32,005 nucleotides of DNA from Acidobacteriaceae bacterium (GTDB taxonomy: Bacteria; Acidobacteriota; Terriglobia; Terriglobales; Acidobacteriaceae), in contig DAIDGW010000140.1 in the NCBI GenBank assembly GCA_027452245.1, positions 1 to 32,005 of the forward strand. The letters run 5' to 3'. Made by a program: the position numbers and the translations under genes. The number at the start of each line of letters is the position of its first letter. Position 1 is the stretch's first letter. The notes beneath the pieces are model-generated. The model searched no databases, had not been told where the DNA came from, and saw only the letters and a list, made by a program, of their open reading frames with translations. Positions 25,984 through 32,005 of this stretch are shown here, piece after piece.

Positions 25984-26013
25984 GTCCGGACAAGGCTCAT
26001 TGTACGTCCGGAC
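25984..26013. promoter_or_regulatory. Paired GTCCGGAC palindromes, candidate operator
   Basis: The perfect palindrome GTCCGGAC occurs at 25984-25991 and again at 26006-26013, 22 bases centre to centre, close to two helical turns. Two equal sites on the same DNA face between divergent genes are what a dimeric regulator binding cooperatively would use. The regulator is unknown. Confidence 0.35.
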
Positions 26014-26111
26014 GTCATGGACCGCATGGTTACCAAGGATTACCAAAAGGGAGTGTACGAATGAGTTACCAACGGAACCGCGAGGCAACGGAAGCAGATT
26101 TCAGTGCCTTC

Positions 26112-26141
26112 CACCCGCGGATTTCGCGGCTTGAGCGGGTG
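26112..26141. other. GC-rich hairpin before the DinB-fold gene
   Basis: CACCCGC (26112-26118) pairs with GCGGGTG (26135-26141); the loop can form a competing CCGCG/CGCGG stem. No T-run follows on the plus strand. It sits 15 bases before the Shine-Dalgarno of the next gene, so it may shape the leader of that mRNA. Confidence 0.4.
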
Positions 26142-26171
26142 TAGATTCAAATAATTAAGGAGAAACGTTCC

Positions 26172-26657
26172 ATGTCGAATGATCCTCACCAGGCGCTCCG
26201 GAAGCACGTAGCCGATTTTCTCGCCGGCGGGAATGCCCACGTAACCTTCGAAGATGCGATCAAAGACTTGCCCGCGAAGCTGCGCGGCGTCAAGCCCGCC
26301 AATTTCCCGCACAGTCCGTGGATGCTGCTCGAGCATCTGCGCATCGCGCAATGGGACATCCTCGAATTCAGCCGGAACTCGAAGCATAAGTCTCCAGACT
26401 GGCCCGGCGGATACTGGCCGAAAACTGAGGCTCCGGCCAATGCGGAGGCATGGGAGAGGAGTGTCGAACAATTCCGCGACGATCTGGAGGCGATGCAGGA
26501 ACTGGTAAACAATCCGAAGACGGATTTGTTTGCGCGCATTCCCTGGGGTGAGGGGCAAACGATTCTGCGTGAGGCACTGCTTGTGGCCGACCACAACGCG
26601 TATCATGTCGCGCAATTGGTAGATGTTCGCCGACTGCTTGAGGCTTGGAAAGGATAG
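26172..26657 (+). CDS. DinB-superfamily (metal-dependent four-helix) protein
   Basis: A 161-residue four-helix-bundle protein of the DinB/YfiT superfamily. The three metal-ligand histidines are visible: H in [17 protein letters not shown], and the pair in [21 protein letters not shown]. Members are often thiol-dependent transferases or detoxification proteins, and some are DNA-damage induced; the reaction of this one is unknown. The start is well supported by AAGGAGA eight bases before the ATG. It is divergent from the TPR gene and ends seven bases from the convergent gene at 26665. Confidence 0.88.
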   Translation: MSNDPHQALRKHVADFLAGGNAHVTFEDAIKDLPAKLRGVKPANFPHSPWMLLEHLRIAQWDILEFSRNSKHKSPDWPGGYWPKTEAPANAEAWERSVEQFRDDLEAMQELVNNPKTDLFARIPWGEGQTILREALLVADHNAYHVAQLVDVRRLLEAWKG

Positions 26658-26664
26658 ACGGTAG

Positions 26665-28329
26665 CTAGCCCCCATGCGGCACTTGGTTCACGGGTGCTCT
26701 CCGGCTGCCTCTGGACTGCCCAGAGTAGCTGGAGTGCTTGCGAAAGATCACTTTTACTTCCTCGCGCCAGCGCTCGTCGATGCCGACGAACTCCCACTCG
26801 ATTTCGGGAGAGATATAGCGAAGCAGCGTGTCGGTCGCGGGATGTACATGCAGCGCCGGAGCGACGAGGACCAGCCGCGGCTTCTCGGGCGACAACTCGC
26901 GACCGGGAAAATAGGCGAAGCGGGAAAACTCTTCGCGGCTGTGATGCCACTCCACGCGCGCCCAGTAATCAATTCCCTGCAGCGGCAAGTGAATGTCTTC
27001 ATCCGCTTTCAGTTCGATCACGGCGAGCCGGCCATTGTGCGTGACGGCAAGCACGTCAATCATGGCCCGTTCAGCCGCCGAGAACGCCGGTACCTGGGAA
27101 TATACCTGCGATGGGACGAGTTGATCATCAATAACGCTAACGTCGGCAACTACGAGCGACTCCAGCCAGCGTTCGGGATGCATCCGCCACAAAGGATGCC
27201 GTTGCGGACCGCAGGGATGACGACAATCGCGCAACGTCTCCAGCAGCTGTTTGAATAGTGCCTGACTATATTCGTCAAGCGCCCGCCCTTCCGCGCCCAC
27301 TCCGAAGACAATTTCTGGACGGCTGCGAAACGTTCCCGGTTCCGCGACGAGCCGGGCACGCGCAAATTCCAGCCCGCGCCAGCGAAAGCTGATTTCCGTC
27401 GTGCAAGTCACGGCGACTTCGCACTCCGGCAACAGATCCTTGATCGATGCAATCGAATCGGCGAACCGCTCGCGTGCCCCAGTTTCATTGGGGGCATGAA
27501 CTAAGCGCGTCGCTATGTTACCGCGATCGGCGCAGTCGATTTCCATAAGGGAGTCGTCGCGCTCGTTAAGTTCGTACAGTTGCCACTTGGCTGCGGCCTG
27601 GTTCAGATTGGCCATGCGCTCGCGAACCAGCGCCGAGGTCCCCGCCGGAACAAACAACTTCAGTCCATTCACAAGAACTCGGCCGTTCTGTGCCTGGCGG
27701 CAAACGTCCAGCCACAGAATTCCGAACGTGAGAGCGGCATCAATGGAAGCCTGCGTCTCCTGCCGATTCACGCCGAGAACCGCGTACGCACTTTGCCCCT
27801 GCCTCAAGAGTCCGCGAGCGTAGATCGGTCCGAATGATTTCTCGAGATCGACGCCGGTGGTCAGGCGAGTGATGGCGAATCCGCCAAAGTGGCGTTGCAG
27901 AGTTCGCCGGAGGCACTGTTCATAGCTGGCGCGGCCGGCCCGCTTGGCGGACGGCGAGCGGCGGTCGCGCTCGCGGCAGATTTCCAGTTTACTCGGACGC
28001 GATTGCCCCAGCCGCTGCACGGCCAGCCGCAGCGTGCCTTGCTTGACTTCAGCTTCAAGTACGCGTCGAACGGCATTTCTTTCTGCGGACCACAGGTGCA
28101 ACAGGCATTTGTTGTATTCGCCGGATACCGAATATTTCGCGTGTGCCAAATCGAAAGCTACTCCTCCATCTTCGAGCACGACGGCGGCAGAGGCATCGCT
28201 GAGGAATTCTTGGATCTCCCGGGTGAGCGCTTCAGGGGTCATGCCCAGTATTTTCCACAGAAGGGGACCTGCTGTCTGTGACGAATGAACATTGCCTGTG
28301 GAAGACTGTGCGAACCGGTTCAGGTCCAC
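26665..28329 (-). CDS. Unfamiliar protein with C-terminal PD-(D/E)XK (RecB-like) nuclease motif
   Basis: I do not recognise the 554-residue protein as a whole. Its C-terminal region carries a PD-(D/E)XK nuclease pattern: D425 (MIDVLAV), a beta hairpin over NGR, then E439-L-K441 (AVIELKAD), and Q451-x3-Y455 (QGIDYW). The last is the QxxxY helix motif of RecB/Cas4-type nucleases. After it comes a strand-rich tail (PRLVLVAPALHVHP). The N-terminal ~420 residues lack a known motif. A basic segment (about 108-135, many Arg/Lys) could contact nucleic acid. The GTG at 28329 gives the longest form; an ATG at 28242 removes 29 residues. It is convergent with the DinB-fold gene and divergent from tldD. 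A DNA-processing or defence role is inference. Confidence 0.75.
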   Translation of the reverse strand: MDLNRFAQSSTGNVHSSQTAGPLLWKILGMTPEALTREIQEFLSDASAAVVLEDGGVAFDLAHAKYSVSGEYNKCLLHLWSAERNAVRRVLEAEVKQGTLRLAVQRLGQSRPSKLEICRERDRRSPSAKRAGRASYEQCLRRTLQRHFGGFAITRLTTGVDLEKSFGPIYARGLLRQGQSAYAVLGVNRQETQASIDAALTFGILWLDVCRQAQNGRVLVNGLKLFVPAGTSALVRERMANLNQAAAKWQLYELNERDDSLMEIDCADRGNIATRLVHAPNETGARERFADSIASIKDLLPECEVAVTCTTEISFRWRGLEFARARLVAEPGTFRSRPEIVFGVGAEGRALDEYSQALFKQLLETLRDCRHPCGPQRHPLWRMHPERWLESLVVADVSVIDDQLVPSQVYSQVPAFSAAERAMIDVLAVTHNGRLAVIELKADEDIHLPLQGIDYWARVEWHHSREEFSRFAYFPGRELSPEKPRLVLVAPALHVHPATDTLLRYISPEIEWEFVGIDERWREEVKVIFRKHSSYSGQSRGSRRAPVNQVPHGG

Positions 28330-28444
28330 GGAGCACCTGGCGCGGGAAGGGGGCCTGCGAAAGGGTCCGGGATAGGAAGTTACGGTATGGGATAATGAAG
28401 AAGCGCCTTTCGAGTCTTCTACAGCATTGGGGCATCATATTAAC

Positions 28445-29896
28445 GTGGATAAATCTCGTTTCTTCTTCGAACATTACGGCCTGAGCGAGCGCGATCTGGA
28501 GCGGTATCTGGCTGCGGCGCTCTCTGCCGGAGGCGATTACGCCGATCTTTATTTTGAATACCTTTCTTCGACTTCGCTGATGGTCGACGAGTCGATGGTG
28601 AAGTCTGCGTCGCAGGGCATTTCCGCGGGATGCGGCGTGCGGGTGGTGTCGGGCGAGCGCACGGGATATGCCTACACCGACGATCTTTCCTCTGAGCGAA
28701 TCCTGCATGCGGCGCGAACTGCGGCGCTGATTGCCAGCGCTCCGGCAAAGACGCCGGTTGCGGGGTTCCAGAAGTCCGCTGCGCGCAGCCTTTATCCGGT
28801 AGCATTGCCATCAGTCGATGCGGAGATCACGGCTAAGGTGGAACTGATCATGCGGGCGGACAAAGCGGCCCGAGCATACGATCCGCGCATCAAGGAAGTG
28901 CGCGCCAGCTATGCCGACGAGTTGCGGAACATCCTGGTTGTCGCTTCAGACGGCACCTACGCCGAAGATTCCCAGCCGCTCGCGCGCATGAATGTTTCCT
29001 GCATCGCGAAGACGGAGGGCAACTCGGCTCGCGGCAGCGCCGGCGGTGGCGGGCGAGTGGCTCTCGACTTCTTCTTCGGGGATAAGAATCCCGAGTTTTT
29101 TGCGAAAGAGGCCTCACGCCAGGCATTGTTGCAGCTCGATGCCCGCGAAGCTCCGGCGGGAGAGATGGAAGTTGTGCTCGGTCCGGGATGGCCGGGAGTT
29201 CTGCTGCACGAGGCCGTCGGTCACGGGCTAGAAGCCGATTTCAATCGTAAGAAGACTTCGGCGTTTGCCGGACTGGTGGGTAAACGCGTCGCCAGCGAGA
29301 GATGCACAGTGGTGGATAACGGCACGATGCCGTGGCGTCGCGGATCACTGAATGTTGATGATGAAGGCGAGCCAACACAGGAAACTGTGCTCATTGAGAA
29401 GGGCATCCTGAAGGGATATCTCAGTGACAAGCTTTCCGCGCGGCTCATGGGCATTGCTGACACGGGCAATGGTCGTCGCGAAAGTTACGAGCATATCCCC
29501 ATGCCGCGCATGACGAACACGTACATGTTGGCGGGCGAAGACAATCCCGAGGACATTATTCGCTCGGTGAAGCATGGCGTCTACGCTGTGAATTTTGGCG
29601 GAGGCCAGGTCGATATTACCAACGGCAAATTCGTTTTCTCGGCCAGCGAAGCCTACATGATTGAAGACGGAAAGGTGACCGCTCCAATCAAGGGCGCAAC
29701 TTTGATTGGTAACGGCCCGGACGTGCTCACGCGCGTGTCCATGGTCGGCAACGATCTGAAACTCGATGAAGGCGTTGGTACCTGCGGCAAAGATGGCCAG
29801 GCCGTCCCCGTGGGAGTGGGAATTCCGACCTTGAAAGTGGATCGTCTGACGGTCGGAGGCACAGCCAGAAAAGACACCGGCGGGTTCATGCAGTGA
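28445..29896 (+). CDS. tldD: Metalloprotease TldD
   Basis: TldD is the zinc-bearing partner of the TldD/TldE protease, which degrades unfolded peptides and matures certain peptides such as microcin B17. The product (about 483 residues) has the PmbA/TldD N-terminal domain (about 25-220) and the HExxxH zinc motif as HEAVGHGLEADF (H255, E256, H260). Other marks are NGTMPWRRGSLNVDDEG and IPMPRMTNTYMLAGE, plus a Cys-bearing C-terminal segment, VGTCGKDGQAVPVG. GTG 28445 is chosen because the protein then begins DKSRFFFEHYGLSERDLE, as in relatives; a TTG at 28427 would add six residues. The zinc motif is complete, so activity is expected with the partner gene downstream. Confidence 0.94.
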   Translation: MDKSRFFFEHYGLSERDLERYLAAALSAGGDYADLYFEYLSSTSLMVDESMVKSASQGISAGCGVRVVSGERTGYAYTDDLSSERILHAARTAALIASAPAKTPVAGFQKSAARSLYPVALPSVDAEITAKVELIMRADKAARAYDPRIKEVRASYADELRNILVVASDGTYAEDSQPLARMNVSCIAKTEGNSARGSAGGGGRVALDFFFGDKNPEFFAKEASRQALLQLDAREAPAGEMEVVLGPGWPGVLLHEAVGHGLEADFNRKKTSAFAGLVGKRVASERCTVVDNGTMPWRRGSLNVDDEGEPTQETVLIEKGILKGYLSDKLSARLMGIADTGNGRRESYEHIPMPRMTNTYMLAGEDNPEDIIRSVKHGVYAVNFGGGQVDITNGKFVFSASEAYMIEDGKVTAPIKGATLIGNGPDVLTRVSMVGNDLKLDEGVGTCGKDGQAVPVGVGIPTLKVDRLTVGGTARKDTGGFMQ

Positions 29897-29929
29897 GCGT
29901 CGATCCAGGTGTTCAGATTTTTCTGGGCG

Positions 29930-29958
29930 TGTCATCCTGAGCGGAGTCGAGGAGCCCC
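29930..29958. repeat. Possible dispersed intergenic repeat between tldD and tldE
   Basis: The start, TGTCATCCTGAGCGGAG, resembles a repeat I remember as very common between genes in acidobacterial genomes (GTCATCCTGAGCGAAGCGAAGGA-like). Only one copy is visible here. A similar word, AAGCGGAGTGACAG, occurs near 30010-30023 and could be the degenerate other end. Confidence 0.45.
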
Positions 29959-30034
29959 TTTCATCAGCGCAGCTTAGAGAGAATCCTTTACTGAGTTCCG
30001 CAATTCGACAAGCGGAGTGACAGCAATTCTGAAA

Positions 30035-31411
30035 ATGACTATAGTCACCGAAAACCAGACAGCAACCGACCTCAAATCCATCGCTCAGGATCTCGTTGCC
30101 CGTGCTATGAAGAGCGGCGCCACCGCCGCGGAGTGCGTCATTCGCGAAGGCGACGAATTCTCGACGCTTGTTCGCCTGGGACAGATCGAGACCTTAAAGG
30201 AATCGGGATCGAAATCCGTTGGAATTCGGGTCTTTTTTGGCAAGCGCGGCGCCAGCACATACTCCAGCGATTTTTCCCGCGAGGGGCTAGATCGGATGGT
30301 GAAGTCCGCGCTGGAACTGGCAAAGATCACCTCCGAAGATCCTTTTGCCGGAATTCCTGACGCCGATCAACTCGGTCAGCTCACCTGCAATCTCGATCTC
30401 TATCACGAAGATGTTTATTCTTTGCCTGGGCCCGAGCGCATCGACTATGCGCGCCGTGCCGAGAAAGCCGCGATGGATTTCGACGCGCGGATCAAGAATT
30501 CGGAAGGTGGATCGTTTGATGCCGCCACCGGTTGCAAGGTGCTGGCGAACTCACACGGATTCGTCGGCGAATATCGCCGGTCGTACTGCTCGGTGGCTGC
30601 CGTTCCTATCGCACAGAATGATGATGGCGCCATGCAGCGCGATTACTGGTACTCGGTGGCGCGCACCCTGAAGAAACTCGATCCACCGGAGAAAGTCGGC
30701 AAGATTGCGGCGGAACGGACATTGCGCCGACTCGGTGCTAAAAAGGCAAAGACTGCGCAAGTGCCGATTGTGTTCGATCCCATGGTGTCGAGTTCGATCC
30801 TGGAGCACATTTTTGAAGGAGTGAACGGCGACTCCGTTTATCGCGGTGCATCGTTTCTCGCCGGCAAACTAGGACAGAAAATTGCCGGCGACAATGTGAC
30901 CGTGATCGACGACGGCACCATGCCGGGCGGATTTGGTACCAGCCCATTTGACGGGGAAGGCATTCCGACACGCAGAACCATCGTGGTTGAAAATGGTGTG
31001 TTGAAATCTTATCTCCTGAACACCTACACCGCCAAAAAGCTGGGGATGCAGACCACCGGCAATGCTTCGCGCGGACTCGCTGGAACGCCCGGGATTGGCC
31101 CGGGAAATTACTTCTTGCAGCCTGGCCAGAAATCTCCGCAAGAACTGATCGGAGGGATCAAGGAAGGTCTATATGTGACCGAATTTCTCGGCCATGGCGT
31201 GAATCTTGTCACTGGAGATTATTCGCGTGGTGCTTCGGGCTTATGGATCTCGGGCGGAGAATTGACCTACCCGGTGGAAGAAATCACGGTCGCTGGAAAT
31301 CTGAAGCAGATTTTTTTTAATATCTCTGAAATCGCGAACGATCTCGAGTTCCGGGGTTCAGTGGCCGCGCCCACGATCCGCATCGACGGCCTGACCGTCG
31401 GCGGCGAGTAA
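30035..31411 (+). CDS. pmbA: TldE/PmbA-family protease partner
   Basis: The inactive-site partner of TldD in the same heterodimer. The product (458 residues) shares the fold: GVRVF-type strand as SVGIRVFFGKRGASTYSSDFS, a middle region with SYCSVAAVPIAQ, then IVFDPMVSSSILEHIFEGVNGDSVYRGASFLAGKLGQKIA, GTMPGGFGTSPFDGEGIPTRRT and GNASRGLAGTPGIGPGNYFL. No HExxxH is present; EHIFEG stands near where TldD has its zinc site. This is the expected state of TldE/PmbA. The ATG at 30035 is preferred over the GTG at 30017. It follows tldD after a 138-base gap that contains repeat-like sequence, so the two may or may not share a transcript. Confidence 0.93.
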   Translation: MTIVTENQTATDLKSIAQDLVARAMKSGATAAECVIREGDEFSTLVRLGQIETLKESGSKSVGIRVFFGKRGASTYSSDFSREGLDRMVKSALELAKITSEDPFAGIPDADQLGQLTCNLDLYHEDVYSLPGPERIDYARRAEKAAMDFDARIKNSEGGSFDAATGCKVLANSHGFVGEYRRSYCSVAAVPIAQNDDGAMQRDYWYSVARTLKKLDPPEKVGKIAAERTLRRLGAKKAKTAQVPIVFDPMVSSSILEHIFEGVNGDSVYRGASFLAGKLGQKIAGDNVTVIDDGTMPGGFGTSPFDGEGIPTRRTIVVENGVLKSYLLNTYTAKKLGMQTTGNASRGLAGTPGIGPGNYFLQPGQKSPQELIGGIKEGLYVTEFLGHGVNLVTGDYSRGASGLWISGGELTYPVEEITVAGNLKQIFFNISEIANDLEFRGSVAAPTIRIDGLTVGGE

Positions 31412-31465
31412 GTACTAGAAGAGCCATGCGGCGATCATGAAAAAACTACGCGGAGCGAGGCAAGG

Positions 31466-31867
31466 ATGAAGTTTGCCAAAGTCGTCTTTTGGATCGCCTT
31501 CATCTGGGGAATGCTGATCCTTACGCCGCTGTATTTTATGTTTGACGTAATCGGGCGCAACGGTCCTCCGGCCATCACACATCCGGGTTTTTACTATGGA
31601 TTCGTTAGCGCCGGGGTGGCTTGGCAATTTGTGTTTCTGGTGATTGCCAAGGATCCCGCACGCTTTCGGTTGTTGATGCTTCCTTCGGTTCTGGAGAAGT
31701 TCGGTTACGCTATTTCCTTCGCCGTGCTCTACATGCAATCTCGAATCAAAGCTCCCGACCTCGGTTTCGCCATGGTCGATTTTCTGCTCGGTATTCTTTT
31801 CCTGGTTGCATTTTTTAGTACGGCTGCGTCCGGGAAGAGGATGCGAGTTGAGACACTTCTGTCTTGA
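31466..31867 (+). CDS. Small multi-helix membrane protein, unknown function
   Basis: A 133-residue protein with about four hydrophobic helices (about residues 5-27, 43-60, 72-90 and 98-117), separated by short loops such as FDVIGRNGPPAITHPGFYY. I do not recognise a named family. GAGG lies a few bases before the ATG, which supports the start. It follows the TldE gene by 54 bases on the same strand, but nothing else links it to proteolysis. It is convergent with the OmpA/MotB-like gene. Confidence 0.75.
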   Translation: MKFAKVVFWIAFIWGMLILTPLYFMFDVIGRNGPPAITHPGFYYGFVSAGVAWQFVFLVIAKDPARFRLLMLPSVLEKFGYAISFAVLYMQSRIKAPDLGFAMVDFLLGILFLVAFFSTAASGKRMRVETLLS

Positions 31868-31888
31868 GCGGCATTGAACCTCCAGCGC

Positions 31889-32005
31889 TTATTTCAGGAT
31901 GACCAGGTCTACACGGCGATTAAGAGCTCGTCCTTCCCCGGTAGCGTTGTTGGCGAGCGGATGGTATTGCGCATAACCAGCGGCTGAGAGTCGTTCGGGC
32001 GCGAA
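31889..32005 (-). CDS. OmpA/MotB-type peptidoglycan-binding protein, C-terminal end (5' partial)
   Basis: The minus-strand frame runs in from the right edge and stops with TAA at 31889-31891. The 38 residues read [20 protein letters not shown] followed by [13 protein letters not shown]. This is the end of an OmpA-like domain: GxGxxxPxAxN, then the GRxxNRRV motif that contacts peptidoglycan. The ending (NRRVDLVIL) is most like MotB/OmpA family flagellar-stator or envelope proteins. Whether it is MotB cannot be decided without the N-terminal membrane helix. Confidence 0.85.
   Translation of the reverse strand, partial: FAPERLSAAGYAQYHPLANNATGEGRALNRRVDLVILK

Larger units (their letters stand above)
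25865..26171. other. Divergent intergenic region between the TPR and DinB-fold genes
   Basis: About 307 bases. It holds two GTCCGGAC palindromes (see 25984-26013), three TTACCA words between 26027 and 26075, a seven-base-stem hairpin at 26112-26141, and an AAGGAGA Shine-Dalgarno (26157-26163) eight bases before the DinB-fold ATG. A 27-codon frame at 26061-26144 (start ATG, GGGA upstream) is possible but unsupported. Confidence 0.5.

Noticed and set aside
1-32005. CRISPR arrays, insertion sequences, rRNA genes
   Set aside because: No regularly spaced direct repeats, transposase motifs or rRNA-like segments were seen on reading the window.

Overview
The window looks like a chromosomal segment of an Acidobacteriota bacterium (Terriglobia/Koribacter-like). 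The reasons are a high-GC genome with C/G-ending codons, an A2-type caa3 oxidase operon, a TldD/TldE pair, a large TPR protein of a kind common in this phylum, and short intergenic repeats that resemble ones scattered through acidobacterial genomes. This assignment is an inference from gene content; no 16S or marker search was possible. I see no phage, transposon, CRISPR array, rRNA or tRNA.

Region 1 (1-3823, +) is a terminal oxidase operon: the tail of a SCO-type copper chaperone, then coxB (fused to a cytochrome c domain), coxA (A2 subfamily, YSHPxVY signature), coxC and a small subunit IV. All are overlapping or separated by a few bases. Region 2 (3959-11485, +) holds a giant FAD plus Fe-S oxidoreductase (D-lactate dehydrogenase-like), a DUF155/RMD1-type membrane-anchored protein, an exported M28 peptidase, and a biotin carboxylase/biotin carrier pair. 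Region 3 (11494-13481, -) has two exported cysteine-rich proteins, probably metal related, with a clear intrinsic terminator, plus a TIGR01777 epimerase.

Region 4 (13642-17597, +) has the bifunctional (p)ppGpp enzyme, a 544-base non-coding stretch carrying a perfect TATAAT and a structured leader that I read as a probable molybdenum-cofactor (Moco) riboswitch, then moaA and a 53-residue lysine-rich protein. Region 5 (17605-25864, mostly -) has YceH, a small four-helix membrane protein (+), a mitochondrial-type 2,4-dienoyl-CoA reductase, a formylglycine-generating-enzyme-fold protein missing one catalytic cysteine, ThiE, a LOG-family protein, a two-helix membrane protein and an 1109-residue TPR protein. 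LOG, ThiE, the FGE-like gene and the reductase run in one direction with short gaps and may be co-transcribed.

Region 6 (25865-32005) has a DinB-fold protein preceded by paired GTCCGGAC palindromes, an unfamiliar 554-residue protein ending in a PD-(D/E)XK/RecB-like nuclease motif, the TldD/TldE metalloprotease pair, a small membrane protein, and the C-terminus of an OmpA/MotB-type protein on the minus strand.

Most of the window is housekeeping and metabolic. The least explained items are the PD-(D/E)XK protein, the Cys/Met-rich pair, the FGE-like protein with an altered active site, the moaA leader, and the repeated motif in the disordered part of the TPR protein.
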